Source: Campylobacter concisus (lineage in GTDB: Bacteria > Campylobacterota > Campylobacteria > Campylobacterales > Campylobacteraceae). Taken from it: DNA of 64,000 nucleotides. Location: the NCBI RefSeq assembly GCF_002913045.1, contig NZ_PPAF01000026.1, positions 62,001 through 126,000 on the forward strand, read 5' to 3'. A program made the translations under genes and the position numbers. The notes below the pieces were generated by a model. It searched no databases and had not been told where the DNA came from. It was given only the letters and a program-made list of their open reading frames with translations. Of this stretch, positions 47,667-56,592 are shown one piece after another (within the stretch, counting starts at the first letter, position 1; each line of letters starts with the position of its first letter).

Positions 47667-48149
47667 ATGGGCAGACGCGTACTTTTATTAGTAGTTGTCC
47701 TGCTATTTGTAATATTGGGTTTGGTTGGAATTTCTCTTGTTAAATTTGCAAGTGTAAATTTCAGCCAGATACATGAAGAAAATATCACAAATGAGCAAAA
47801 TTTAACCAAAAACACGACCAGCAATACCAACTGGATGAGTGAGCTAGCAACTATTAGAAAAAAAGATTATGTGCTGCCTGTAAATGAAATTTTTATAGAA
47901 TACAACCGACCCAAAATAGAAAAGCCAAAGATTACTGCATATGAGCTTTTGATAGATAAAAATGATATCTATTCAATGTTTTGTTTGATGCAGACTTTAA
48001 GAAAAAGTGAGGTCGATTTTACTGTTGTAAAAGATGGTGCAAAAAGCCAGATATTTTTAAATACTCAAGACTCTAAGCTTCTACAAAATATCATTTTAGA
48101 ACTAAGAGTTTATGATATCCACTCAAGTGTGAGAGAGGTAAAATTATGA
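47667..48149 (+). CDS. membrane-anchored protein of unknown function
   Basis: 160-residue protein with one N-terminal membrane segment (about residues 5-26) and a polar body that is probably periplasmic. No known domain is visible. It stands between rpsA (5 bases after it) and serA (4-base overlap), as does a hypothetical gene in C. jejuni, so it is a conserved member of this operon. Confidence 0.75.
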   Translation: MGRRVLLLVVVLLFVILGLVGISLVKFASVNFSQIHEENITNEQNLTKNTTSNTNWMSELATIRKKDYVLPVNEIFIEYNRPKIEKPKITAYELLIDKNDIYSMFCLMQTLRKSEVDFTVVKDGAKSQIFLNTQDSKLLQNIILELRVYDIHSSVREVKL

Positions 48150-49723
48150 AAACTATCATTGTTTGCGATGCGATACATCCAGTAGGTTTTGAACTTTTAA
48201 AAAAAGAGCAAGATATAAACGTAATAGACGCAGTTAATACTCCCAAAGATGAACTTTTAAAAATTTTAGGCGAGGCTGATGTTGCTATAACAAGAAGCTC
48301 AACTGAAGTAAACGAGGCCTTTTTAAACGCTGGTAAAAAACTAAAAGCTATCGTTAGAGCTGGTGTTGGTGTAGATAATGTCGATATAGAAGGATGCTCA
48401 AGGCGTGGCATAATAGCTATGAACGTTCCAACTGCAAACACTATTGCCGCGGTCGAGCTAACAATGGCGCATATGCTAGCTTCAGCTAGATCCCTTGAAT
48501 ACGCTCATAATGATCTAAAGCTAGATAGAATCTGGAAGCGTGAGAAATGGTATGGGGTTGAGCTTTTTAAGAAAAAGCTTGGCGTGATCGGCTTTGGAAA
48601 TATTGGCTCGAGAGTAGCTGTTCGTGCAAAAGCTTTTGGTATGGAGATCATCGCTTATGATCCATATATTGACCCATCTAAAGTTATCGATATGGGCGGT
48701 ACTTATACTAAAAATTTTGATGATATTTTAGCATGTGATTTTATCACGATACATACGCCAAAAACTAAAGAGACGACCAATATGATAGGCGCTAAAGAGA
48801 TCGCAAAAATGAAAGATGGTGTAAGACTTATAAATTGCGCTAGAGGTGGTCTTTATAACGAAGAAGCACTTTATGAAGGACTAAAAAGTGGCAAAATAGC
48901 ATTTGCTGGTATTGATGTTTTTACAAGAGAGCCAGCGACTGATCATCCGCTTCTTGATCTAAACAATGTAAGTGTCACCCCACATCTTGGAGCAAATACT
49001 CTTGAATCACAGCGAAATATCGCAGTCGAGGCAGTTGAACAAGCTATTTTGGCAGCTCGCGGTATAAGCTATCCAAATGCATTAAATTTACCTATAAAAA
49101 CAGAAGATCTACCGCCATTTGTTGAGCCTTATATTGATCTTACAAGCAAGATGGCGTTTCTTGCTGCACAGATCAATAAAAGCGCGATCAAGGCTATCCG
49201 CATAGAGACTCATGGGCAGATTAGCGAATATGCAAATTCAATGCTAACTTTTGCAATCGTGGGCGCCTTAAAAGAGAGTCTTGGTGATGCGATAAATTAC
49301 GTGAATGCTAAATTTTTATGCGATGAAAAAGGCATAGTGACTGAAACTAGCCTTGGTGGAGATAGTATTTTTAAAAATAAAATCACCGTTCGCTTAACTA
49401 CCGAAAATGGCATTGTAACCGTAGGTGGAACGGTATTTGGTGAAAATCAGCAACGCATCGTAACGATAAATGGATTTAAGACCGACTTTAAGCCAAAAGG
49501 TAAGATGATCATCTTTAAAAACCATGATGTGCCAGGCGTTATTGCTCAGATTAGTAAAATTTTAGCTGATGAAAAGATTAATATCGCAGACTTCCGCCTT
49601 GGTAGAGATGATCACAATATGGCACTTGCTGTCATCTTGGTTGATGAACATATAAAAGCAGAAACGTTAGAGAGGCTAAACGCACTTGAAGCTTGCGTTT
49701 GGGCTCAATACGCAGTTATATAA
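48146..49723 (+). CDS. serA: D-3-phosphoglycerate dehydrogenase
   Basis: First enzyme of serine synthesis. Long-form SerA of 525 residues: NAD-binding LGVIGFGNIGSRVAVRAKAFGM (about 146-167), the catalytic INCARGGLYNEEAL and PHLGANTLESQ, then an allosteric substrate-binding domain and a C-terminal ACT domain (FKNHDVPGVIAQISKILADEKINIADFRLGR). The ACT domain suggests feedback control by serine. It is coupled to the preceding gene by overlap. Confidence 0.96.
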   Translation: MKTIIVCDAIHPVGFELLKKEQDINVIDAVNTPKDELLKILGEADVAITRSSTEVNEAFLNAGKKLKAIVRAGVGVDNVDIEGCSRRGIIAMNVPTANTIAAVELTMAHMLASARSLEYAHNDLKLDRIWKREKWYGVELFKKKLGVIGFGNIGSRVAVRAKAFGMEIIAYDPYIDPSKVIDMGGTYTKNFDDILACDFITIHTPKTKETTNMIGAKEIAKMKDGVRLINCARGGLYNEEALYEGLKSGKIAFAGIDVFTREPATDHPLLDLNNVSVTPHLGANTLESQRNIAVEAVEQAILAARGISYPNALNLPIKTEDLPPFVEPYIDLTSKMAFLAAQINKSAIKAIRIETHGQISEYANSMLTFAIVGALKESLGDAINYVNAKFLCDEKGIVTETSLGGDSIFKNKITVRLTTENGIVTVGGTVFGENQQRIVTINGFKTDFKPKGKMIIFKNHDVPGVIAQISKILADEKINIADFRLGRDDHNMALAVILVDEHIKAETLERLNALEACVWAQYAVI

Positions 49724-49742
49724 AATTTTGAAAGGATAAAAA

Positions 49743-50309
49743 ATGGCTTCATATTCAATGGGCGATCTAAAAAAAGGGCTAAAGATCGAGATCGATGGCG
49801 TTCCTTATAAAATCGTAGAATATCAACACGTTAAACCGGGCAAAGGTGCAGCTTTTGTTCGTGCGAAAATCAAATCTTTTATCGACGGAAAAGTGCTTGA
49901 AAAGACTTTTCACGCAGGTGATAAATGCGAGCAACCACATCTTGAAGAAAAAGAGATGCAGTATCTTTATGACGATGGTGAATATTGTCAGTTTATGGAT
50001 ACGGTTACTTATGAGCAAGTTGCTATTAGCGATGAGGATGTGGGTGATGTAAAAAAATGGATGATCGATGGCATGATGGTTGAAATTTTATTTCACAATG
50101 GCAATGCGATCGGCGTTGAAGTGCCACAAGTAGTTGAGCTAAAGATAGTTGAGACTCCACCAAATTTCAAGGGTGATACGCAAGGTGGTAAAAAGCCAGC
50201 TACTCTTGAGAGTGGTGCGGTAGTTCAGATACCATTTCACGTACTTGAGGGTGAGGTTATCCGTGTGGATACTGTTCGCGGCGAGTATATCGAGCGTGCA
50301 AATAAATAA
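49743..50309 (+). CDS. efp: translation elongation factor P
   Basis: EF-P relieves ribosome stalling at polyproline runs. The 188-residue, three-domain protein starts with [21 protein letters not shown]; the loop tip is [14 protein letters not shown], where the lysine in PGKG is the residue modified in other bacteria. AAAGG lies before the ATG. It follows serA by 19 bases. Confidence 0.96.
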   Translation: MASYSMGDLKKGLKIEIDGVPYKIVEYQHVKPGKGAAFVRAKIKSFIDGKVLEKTFHAGDKCEQPHLEEKEMQYLYDDGEYCQFMDTVTYEQVAISDEDVGDVKKWMIDGMMVEILFHNGNAIGVEVPQVVELKIVETPPNFKGDTQGGKKPATLESGAVVQIPFHVLEGEVIRVDTVRGEYIERANK

Positions 50310-50324
50310 AGCAGTTTAATCTTT

Positions 50325-50348
50325 CTTACTAAATTTACGTTTAGTAAG
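50325..50348 (+). terminator. possible efp terminator
   Basis: CTTACTAAA pairs with TTTAGTAAG around a six-base loop (TTTACG), 15 bases after the efp stop. There is no good U-run, so the call is weak. Confidence 0.4.
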
Positions 50349-50359
50349 CCTAATGTTTA

Positions 50360-50394
50360 GCTAAAGTCATTATTTAAAAAGTATTGACTTTAGC
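50360..50394. repeat. perfect ten-base inverted repeat
   Basis: GCTAAAGTCA at 50360-50369 and TGACTTTAGC at 50385-50394 surround a 15-base A/T loop. It lies between the efp hairpin and the SelW terminator and has no assigned partner gene. Confidence 0.6.
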
Positions 50395-50621
50395 AAAAAA
50401 CTTCATTTCTACATTGTAAAATTTCAAACAGTGTTAGCTTAGAATACACAAAATTTTTATATTTTATAAAAATCCAAATATAACCAAATATCAGCTCATA
50501 AAATATTTAAAAATCAAAAAAATATAAGAAAATGAAAATTCTTAGCGAGATAAGTAAATGTTTTAACTATAAAATTTTTATATTAGGATAGTAGAGCAGT
50601 AAAGTTAAAAATGGGAAAAAA

Positions 50622-50641
50622 CGAGACGGTTTCCCGTCTCG
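50622..50641 (-). terminator. terminator of the SelW-like gene
   Basis: CGAGACGG and CCGTCTCG form an eight-base stem with a four-base loop (TTTC), the most GC-rich hairpin around. On the minus strand a run of six T follows. It lies 11 bases after the SelW stop. Confidence 0.9.
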
Positions 50642-50651
50642 GTAGCTAGCA

Positions 50652-50909
50652 TTAAGCCGACTTTTCTTTGAGATATTTGTTTATAAGAGTTGTGATCTCT
50701 TCACCGTGAGGAAATCTCGCTTCATCATTTCCGATGCGATCTTTCTTAGAAAATATAACATTTCCATCAACCTCGACGATGAAATTTCCACCATCACCTA
50801 CAACCTTTTCGACTCTTGCATCACTAAAGTTCGCTTTTATTTCATCTTCTACACGAGAAGCTACCGGACGATAGTTTCAAGAGTTGCAGTAAATAATTTT
50901 TACTTGCAT
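50652..50909 (-). CDS. SelW/Rdx family selenoprotein with in-frame UGA (Sec)
   Basis: Minus-strand gene of 85 codons that ordinary translation would cut at codon 11. The frame starts ATG (AAGGA seven bases upstream) and reads MQVKIIYCNS-U-NYRPVASRVEDEI, where U is TGA at 50877-50879, and continues open for 74 codons to TAA. The CNSU pair is the CxxU redox motif of SelW/Rdx thioredoxin-like selenoproteins. The C-terminal part includes GGNFIVEVDG, RFPHGEEI and NKYLKEKSA, in line with the family. A SECIS-like hairpin starts 16 bases after the UGA. selA, selB and selC are not in this window. The function of bacterial SelW-like proteins is not known; a redox role is inferred. Confidence 0.88.
50846..50860 (-). 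promoter_or_regulatory. candidate bacterial SECIS hairpin
   Basis: On the mRNA, CUUCU and AGAAG form a five-base stem with loop CGUGU. The loop starts 22 bases after the UGA and has G at its second position, in line with the bacterial SECIS consensus. A second hairpin, CUAUC/GGUAG, at 50861-50874, is closer to the UGA and may compete or stack. Confidence 0.5.
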
Positions 50910-50993
50910 GCTCTGTCCTTTCTTGTGAAATAAGCCAACATTATATAGAATTTTACTTAACAAATAAAACATATTATTGTAAAGGATAAATTT

Positions 50994-51545
50994 ATGAAAA
51001 AAGTTGCTGTGATTTTAGCTGATGGATTTGAGGAGATAGAAGCACTAACTTCTGTTGATGTTTTACGTAGAGCTGGAGCGATAGCTTCTATTGTTGGGCT
51101 AAATGACGTAAACATCAAAGGATGTCACAATATAAGTGTAAAGGCTGATGTGACACTTCGCGAGATGAAAGAGCTAGACTACGATGCGATCGTCCTTCCT
51201 GGCGGACTTCCAGGAGCTAGCAATCTAGCAAATGATACAAGACTCAAAGCAATCTTGCAAAATTTTGATAAAAGCAATAAGCTTATTTGTGCTATTTGTG
51301 CTGCTCCTATGGTACTTGAGAGTGCTGGTGTACTAAAAGATCATTTTGTTTGTTATCCAGGATTTGAAGAAAATGTAAGAAGTGATAAAAGGGGCTATGA
51401 TAACGGCAAGAGTGTATTGAGGGATCAAAATATTATTACAGCAAAAGGTCCTGCTTTTTCAATGGAATTTGCACTTTTTATAGTTAAAAATTTACTTGGT
51501 GATGAAGCATATCTTAAAGTAAAGAATGATTTACTTTATAAATAG
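50994..51545 (+). CDS. DJ-1/PfpI family protein
   Basis: 183-residue protein of the DJ-1/ThiJ superfamily. It has MKKVAVILADGFEEIEALT with the Glu at position 14, and the nucleophile elbow CAICAAP (Cys102). It is probably a stress-related glyoxalase or deglycase, but those activities are disputed for the family. AAAGG precedes the ATG. It is divergent from the SelW-like gene across an 84-base gap, so both redox-linked genes may share regulation. Confidence 0.9.
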   Translation: MKKVAVILADGFEEIEALTSVDVLRRAGAIASIVGLNDVNIKGCHNISVKADVTLREMKELDYDAIVLPGGLPGASNLANDTRLKAILQNFDKSNKLICAICAAPMVLESAGVLKDHFVCYPGFEENVRSDKRGYDNGKSVLRDQNIITAKGPAFSMEFALFIVKNLLGDEAYLKVKNDLLYK

Positions 51546-51731
51546 CTTATAAAGATAAAATAATTTTTTATTTAATTATTCTTTTTAAACTTAAGGTTAG
51601 ATCTTGTTTAGTGATAGTTATAGAAGCTCTATATATACGAGTTTGTAGCTTTTAAGAATATTTTTCAAAAAAATATAATAAATTTTTGATTTTTTACATC
51701 TTTTTGACGAAAATTAGCTATTATCACACTA

Positions 51732-51755
51732 ACCGAATAAATCGGTAATTTTTTT
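51732..51755 (+). promoter_or_regulatory. hairpin plus T7 just before the RRM gene
   Basis: ACCGA and TCGGT form a five-base stem (loop ATAAA), followed by AA and seven T residues, then AAGGA and the start codon. The arrangement resembles a small attenuator in the leader, but the stem is short and function is inferred. Confidence 0.35.
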
Positions 51756-51768
51756 AAGGAACACTCCT

Positions 51769-52014
51769 GTGAATATTTATGTAGGAAATTTGTCGTATAG
51801 GACGACAGAGGCAGAATTAAAGGAAGCCTTTGCACAATTTGGTGAAGTAAGGCGAGCAAAAATAGTAAAAGATAGAGAAACTGATCGCTCAAAAGGCTTT
51901 GGCTTTGTTGAAATGGACGATGCAAACGAGGGACAAAAAGCCATAGACGCACTAAATGAAAAAGAACTAGGCGGACGTACTTTAAGGGTAAATGAGGCTA
52001 GACCAAGGGATTAA
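51769..52014 (+). CDS. RRM-domain RNA-binding protein
   Basis: 81-residue single RRM protein. RNP2 is IYVGNLSY (residues 3-10) and RNP1 is KGFGFVEM (about 43-50), both complete. Such small RRM proteins occur in cyanobacteria and epsilonproteobacteria and are RNA chaperones or localisation factors. The start is GTG with AAGGA eight bases upstream. Its C-terminus overlaps the GluQRS-like frame by 23 bases. Confidence 0.92.
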   Translation: MNIYVGNLSYRTTEAELKEAFAQFGEVRRAKIVKDRETDRSKGFGFVEMDDANEGQKAIDALNEKELGGRTLRVNEARPRD

Positions 52015-52888
52015 TGACTATTTGCCACCAAATGGTGGCATAGCATCCCGCATAGCTCCTACTCCTAGTGGTTTTTTGCATGCTGGCAATGCTTATAACT
52101 TCATCCTAACTTATCTCTTGACACGTTCGGTAAGTGGCGTTTTGCACTTACGCATCGATGACTATGACCTTGGTAGATACCGGCAAGAATTTGTTCAAAA
52201 TATCTTTGATGTTTTAGAATTTTTGGGGCTTGAATACGATAAAGGTCCAATTAGTGTAAGTGACTTTGAACGTAATTTTAGCTTCAAAGTAAGAGCTAAA
52301 AGATACGAAGATGTACTTGAAAAACTGGATGAAATTTATATCTGCGAATGTTCTAGAACTACAAAGAATGCCTATGAAAATGGCATTTACACTAAAATTT
52401 GTAAAAATAAAAACCTAAAATTTATAAAAGACAAGACCGCTATTAGACTAAGCGTAAATGAGGGTGATCCTATTGGTAAGCTTGTGGCAGAGCAAATGGG
52501 CGATTTTGTGATTTACAAAAAAGATTTTACCCCTGCTTACAACTTTGCAAGCGTGATAGATGATGAAGATATGGGTATAAATTTGGTTGTTAGAGGCGAG
52601 GATCTAAAGGCTTGCACGCTAGCTCAAAGATACCTTGCAAAAAGGCTAAATTTTAGCTTTTATGATGCTAATTTTATTCATCATAAGCTACTTTTAAAAG
52701 ATGGCAAAAAGCTCTCAAAAAGCTCGAAATCACCACCAATTAATCTAAAAGATAGCCCGCAAATTTATTACAAAATTTTAGCAAATGATCTTGGGCTGGA
52801 CATCAAATCAACAGATAAAATTTCAAATCTACTTTACGAGTTTAAGCTAAAAAATATAGCCAAAAAATTTTTGCAAAGCATGAGCTAA
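51992..52888 (+). CDS. glutamyl-Q-tRNA(Asp) synthetase-like protein
   Basis: 298 residues: the class I GluRS catalytic domain without the anticodon-binding domain. APTPSGFLHAGNA is the HIGH region (about residues 22-34) and KKLSKS the KMSKS loop (about 238). A zinc set C118, C120 (CEC), Tyr133 and C137 closely resembles that of GluQRS, which puts Glu on queuosine of tRNA-Asp. The start may be ATG at 51992 or TTG at 52022 with AAGGGA upstream. It overlaps the RRM gene. Confidence 0.85.
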   Translation: MRLDQGINDYLPPNGGIASRIAPTPSGFLHAGNAYNFILTYLLTRSVSGVLHLRIDDYDLGRYRQEFVQNIFDVLEFLGLEYDKGPISVSDFERNFSFKVRAKRYEDVLEKLDEIYICECSRTTKNAYENGIYTKICKNKNLKFIKDKTAIRLSVNEGDPIGKLVAEQMGDFVIYKKDFTPAYNFASVIDDEDMGINLVVRGEDLKACTLAQRYLAKRLNFSFYDANFIHHKLLLKDGKKLSKSSKSPPINLKDSPQIYYKILANDLGLDIKSTDKISNLLYEFKLKNIAKKFLQSMS

Positions 52889-52936
52889 ATTTATACTATA
52901 TATGCAGTTTATCGCCGCCCTGATCTTTTGCTTTGG

Positions 52937-53800
52937 TTATTTAAGCTTTGTCTCAAAAAATGCACTAAAAAGCGAGTTTATGCCTTGCTTTGTAAATTTC
53001 TCCATTATCTTTTCTATCTGCGGTTTTTCTTGCCAGACTGGCTCATCTACGAGGCTCATTTTAGCTAGCTCGTTTTGAGCGTCTATGTAGCTGCCAAGGC
53101 TATCAATTAGCCCCATTTTTAGGGCATTGTGCGCTAAAAAGACCCTTGCGTTTGCCCACTCATCTTTTTTCTTGATATCTAAATTTCTAGCCTCTGCCAC
53201 GTCACTTACAAATAGCATGTAAGCATCATTTACGAGCCCTTGTAAGCTCTCACGCTCTTGCTTGCTCCAGCTCCTCATAAAGGTGCCAGCCTCTTTAAAC
53301 TCGCCAGCCTTCACCACCTGCTCGCTCACGCCTAAGTTTTTGGCTAAATTTTCGATGTTTGCCCCTTGCATGATGACGCCGATCGAGCCGATGAAAGCGC
53401 CCGGGTTTGCTACGATAGTGTCGGCATTTACGCCAGCGTAGTAGCTGCCACTCGCCATGTTGCCAGCTGCGTATGCGAGTACTTTTTTGCTCTCTTTTAG
53501 TCGCTTGACTGTCATAGCTAGCTCCACGCTCGGGCTTAGCGCACCGCCTGGGCTGTCGATGTAGAGCAGCACGCCTTTGATGTTGTTATCCAGCCTTGCT
53601 TTTTCGAGCGCATCTAAAATTTCGCTTGTGTCCATTATCGTGCCTGTGATGTCGATGCGGGCTAAATTTGGCTCTTTCATCTTGCCATCTGGCGCAAATA
53701 CGAAAAATAAGATCAGTAAAAATATGAGTGCCTTAAAGTAGTTATTGATAAATTTAAAAATTCCCAAAATCCCTTTAAAAATAAGCCTTAAAATTTGCAA
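52937..53800 (-). CDS. sppA: signal peptide peptidase SppA (S49)
   Basis: Membrane-bound S49 peptidase that clears signal peptides. 287 residues, a short form with one N-terminal membrane segment (about residues 20-38). The serine elbow is MASGSYYAG and the downstream GSIGVIMQ fits; the catalytic Lys is likely in RSWSKQER. Its start overlaps the end of the amidohydrolase gene by 13 bases, so the two are coupled. It is convergent with the GluQRS-like gene. Confidence 0.92.
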   Translation of the reverse strand: MQILRLIFKGILGIFKFINNYFKALIFLLILFFVFAPDGKMKEPNLARIDITGTIMDTSEILDALEKARLDNNIKGVLLYIDSPGGALSPSVELAMTVKRLKESKKVLAYAAGNMASGSYYAGVNADTIVANPGAFIGSIGVIMQGANIENLAKNLGVSEQVVKAGEFKEAGTFMRSWSKQERESLQGLVNDAYMLFVSDVAEARNLDIKKKDEWANARVFLAHNALKMGLIDSLGSYIDAQNELAKMSLVDEPVWQEKPQIEKIMEKFTKQGINSLFSAFFETKLK

Positions 53801-55005
53801 ATTTTGCCTCCGATATATAGTTTTTTAGCCTCGTTTGTGTGAAGTATGAGCTGAAGTATTAGCTCGCTATCATCGCACTCTAGGTCGCTATAGATTGCGA
53901 TATCAGCTTCGCGTCCCGCCTTTATCTCGCCGTTATTTGTCCTAAGTGCCTTTGCTCCACCATGCGTTGCAGCGACAAAAAGCTTGGTGGCAAGCTCATT
54001 TAGATCAAGGCTCGCGTGGGTAAAAAGGGCAGCTCTTAGTTCATGCCAAAAATTTAGGCTTATATTTGAGCTAAGGCCGTCTGTGCCGATATTTAAGCTG
54101 ACATCATTTTTAAAAATTTCTTTTAAATTTAGCGCCTTTTTGCCAAGCAGTCTGTTTGAAACGGCGCAGTGTGTCACGCTGTGATGGGGCTTAAATTTAG
54201 CAAAATCGCTCACATAAACGCAGTGTGTAAATAGAGTATTTATCTCACGAAACATCGCAAAGTAGCCATTTGCGTCATACATCGGCTTTGGATCTTGGCT
54301 AAATCTTAAAAGATGCTTTTTAAAGCCACCGCTGCCGTGCTCTAGCCACTGCTTTTCAGCATTGCTCTCTAAAAAGTGCGTGCTAACAAGAAGATCGTCT
54401 TTTTTAGCTATCTCAAGGGCAGCTTTGGCGAGCTTTGGATGCACAGAGTAGGGCGAGTGCAGCGAGATAGCCGGGGTAAAATTTTTACTTTTATAGCCTT
54501 TTACTTTCTCAAATTTAGCTAAGAAATTTTGCAAATTTTGATGAGTCATCTGCTCGCTTGAGCCCAAAATTTCACTAAAAAGTATGACTTTTAGCGGACT
54601 AGCGGCTAAAATTTCAAGCTCAGAGCCAAAGCTAGAGATCTCGCCAATGGTGCAAACTCCACTTTTTAGCAGCGAATTTATAGCCCCACTCATCGCTTTT
54701 TTAGCGTCCATTTTAGCTAGCTCGCCGCCTTTATCGACGATAGAGCCAAGCCATTTTATAAAGTAGCCATATTTTAGTGTGCTAACGTTTGAGCTAAATT
54801 CCAAATGAACGTGCGAGTTTATAAAGGCTGGGGCGATCACGCTGTTGCCAAAGTCACAAATTTTTGCCTCTTTAAATTTCTCAACCGCTGCTTTTTCGTT
54901 TAAAATTTCTAAAATTTTATCATTATCAATGACAACACAAGAATTTCTTAAGATTTTTGGATTTTCTCCGCCAGTGATGATCTTTTTTGCTTTTAAAATT
55001 TCCAC
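53788..55005 (-). CDS. amidohydrolase, probable 6-aminodeoxyfutalosine deaminase
   Basis: 405-residue amidohydrolase. Metal-site motifs are SHVHLEF (HxH), SLHSPYSVHP, THFLESNAEKQW, HCVYVSD and NIGTDGLSSN. This is the MtaD/SsnA-like deaminase group, and in H. pylori and Campylobacter one such protein deaminates 6-amino-6-deoxyfutalosine in menaquinone synthesis, which is the best guess. MTA/SAH deaminase is the alternative. It is divergent from aroQ across an 85-base gap and overlaps sppA. Confidence 0.75.
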   Translation of the reverse strand: MEILKAKKIITGGENPKILRNSCVVIDNDKILEILNEKAAVEKFKEAKICDFGNSVIAPAFINSHVHLEFSSNVSTLKYGYFIKWLGSIVDKGGELAKMDAKKAMSGAINSLLKSGVCTIGEISSFGSELEILAASPLKVILFSEILGSSEQMTHQNLQNFLAKFEKVKGYKSKNFTPAISLHSPYSVHPKLAKAALEIAKKDDLLVSTHFLESNAEKQWLEHGSGGFKKHLLRFSQDPKPMYDANGYFAMFREINTLFTHCVYVSDFAKFKPHHSVTHCAVSNRLLGKKALNLKEIFKNDVSLNIGTDGLSSNISLNFWHELRAALFTHASLDLNELATKLFVAATHGGAKALRTNNGEIKAGREADIAIYSDLECDDSELILQLILHTNEAKKLYIGGKICKF

Positions 55006-55056
55006 ATTTGAGCCTTAAATTTTTGTTATTGTAGCGAAAATTTAGGAACGAAAATG

Positions 55057-55062
55057 TATAAT
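55057..55062 (+). promoter_or_regulatory. -10 box for the aroQ-to-fli operon
   Basis: TG directly before TATAAT, 28 bases upstream of the aroQ ATG, with AAGGAG between. As no other clear promoter follows until the end of the cluster, this may serve aroQ, the M24 peptidase, folK and flagellar genes. Confidence 0.5.
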
Positions 55063-55090
55063 TTGGGCTATTTAATCAAAAAGGAGTGAC

Positions 55091-55570
55091 ATGGACAAGA
55101 AGCTAAAAATAATGGTTATCCAAGGGCCAAATATCAATATGCTTGGCGCTAGAGAGCCAGGAATTTACGGCGTTATGAAGATGGAGGACATCCACTCTCA
55201 AATGAAGATCGTTGCCGATCAAAATGACGTTGAGATCGAGTTTTTTCAAAGCAACCTTGAAGGCGAGCTAGTCGATAAGATCCAAGAGTGCTTGGGCGAT
55301 GCTGATGGCATCATCATAAACCCTGCTGCTTACACTCACACATCTATTGCTATCCGTGACGCGCTAAGTGCGGTTGCGCTACCAGTTATCGAGGTGCATA
55401 TCAGCAACGTTTATAGAAGAGAAGAGTTCCGCCACAAAAGCCTTATCGCACCAGTTGCAGCAGGCCAGATCGTGGGCTTTGGACCAGTTGGTTATCATTT
55501 AGCAATGATAGGCATGCTTCAAATTTTTGAGCAAATCAAAGCAGTAAGAGCAAATCAAAAAGCACAATGA
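55091..55570 (+). CDS. aroQ: 3-dehydroquinate dehydratase, type II
   Basis: Dodecameric type II dehydroquinase in the shikimate pathway. The 159-residue protein has [17 protein letters not shown] (catalytic Tyr at about residue 27), [18 protein letters not shown] and [20 protein letters not shown] precedes the ATG. Its stop overlaps the M24 gene by 4 bases. Confidence 0.96.
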   Translation: MDKKLKIMVIQGPNINMLGAREPGIYGVMKMEDIHSQMKIVADQNDVEIEFFQSNLEGELVDKIQECLGDADGIIINPAAYTHTSIAIRDALSAVALPVIEVHISNVYRREEFRHKSLIAPVAAGQIVGFGPVGYHLAMIGMLQIFEQIKAVRANQKAQ

Positions 55571-56592
55571 ATTTCATCTTAAAGGACGAAAACGCCGTAT
55601 TTTACGAGTGTGGCTACAGCTGCGACAATGAGTTTTTGCTATGCCTTGATGGCGTAAAATACTTTTTTACGGATGCGAGGTATTATTTTGAGGCAAAAAG
55701 CTGCGTAAATTCAGGCGTGGTCGTTCTTTTAGCGCAGAGAAATTTAATAAGCGAGGTCAGGGCATTTTTAAGAAAGATGAAGCCAAGTAGCCTTGCTTTT
55801 AACCCTGAAGAGCTAAGTTTAAGCGAGTTTAACGCGCTTAGCAAAGGTTTTAAGATAAATTTCAAGCCAAAGGCAAATTTTTCTAGGCTAAAGAGAATTT
55901 GCAAGAGCGAAGATGAGATAAAAATTTTAAAAAAGGCTAGCGAATTTGGAGCAAAATGCTTTGATGAATTTGCTAAATTTGTGCGTGAAAATGGCGAGGG
56001 AATGAGCGAAAAAGAGCTTCATTTTAACGCCTCACTCATCTTTAGGCAAAAAAACGAGCTAGGTCTTAGCTTTGATCCGATCGTGGCGATAAATGAAAAC
56101 GCCGCAAAGGCGCATGCGCTGCCTGGGGATAAAATTTTAAAAAAGGGCGATTTGCTGCTACTTGACGCTGGGGTTAAATTTAAGCGTTACTGCTCTGATC
56201 GCACCAGAACTGCTTGCTTTGATGAAAATTTTAATTTCTCAAAGGAGCAAAAATTTAAAAACGCCAAAATGCAAGAAATTTACGAGATCGTAAAAGAGGC
56301 TCAGGCTGCTACGATAAAGGTCGCTAGAGCTGGCATTAGGGCATGTGAGATAGATCTTGCGGCAAGAAATGTCATAGCAAAGGCTGGATATGAAAAGGCC
56401 TTTTTTCACTCGACAGGACACGGCGTTGGAGTCGATATACACGAGCTTCCAGTCATCTCAGCAAGGAGTGAAACGCTCATAAAAGATGGCATGGTCTTTA
56501 GCGTGGAGCCTGGAATTTATCTAGAAAATGAATTTGGCGTACGCATAGAAGACGTGGTGGTCGCAAGAGAAGGCGGGTGCGAGATTTTATGA
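55567..56592 (+). CDS. M24 family metallopeptidase (Xaa-Pro aminopeptidase-like)
   Basis: 341-residue M24 metallopeptidase. [19 protein letters not shown] carries the two metal Asp residues, [13 protein letters not shown] the metal His, and [19 protein letters not shown] the two metal Glu. All five ligands are present. An N-terminal creatinase-like domain precedes. It probably cleaves Xaa-Pro peptides. It overlaps aroQ by 4 and folK by 16 bases. Confidence 0.92.
   Translation: MNFILKDENAVFYECGYSCDNEFLLCLDGVKYFFTDARYYFEAKSCVNSGVVVLLAQRNLISEVRAFLRKMKPSSLAFNPEELSLSEFNALSKGFKINFKPKANFSRLKRICKSEDEIKILKKASEFGAKCFDEFAKFVRENGEGMSEKELHFNASLIFRQKNELGLSFDPIVAINENAAKAHALPGDKILKKGDLLLLDAGVKFKRYCSDRTRTACFDENFNFSKEQKFKNAKMQEIYEIVKEAQAATIKVARAGIRACEIDLAARNVIAKAGYEKAFFHSTGHGVGVDIHELPVISARSETLIKDGMVFSVEPGIYLENEFGVRIEDVVVAREGGCEIL

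Larger units (their letters stand above)
50310..50621. other. AT-rich spacer with two inverted repeats, no gene
   Basis: No reading frame with support. It holds a nine-base hairpin (CTTACTAAA/TTTAGTAAG at 50325-50348), probably the efp terminator, and a perfect ten-base inverted repeat (GCTAAAGTCA/TGACTTTAGC). The rest is A- and T-rich. The SelW terminator follows on the other strand. Confidence 0.55.

Noticed and set aside
50706..50933. 75-codon plus-strand frame over the SelW-like gene
   Set aside because: No ribosome site or family match; the minus-strand selenoprotein frame explains the region.
51665..51952. minus-strand 95-codon frame across the RRM leader
   Set aside because: Antisense to the RRM gene with a Leu-rich translation and no ribosome site.
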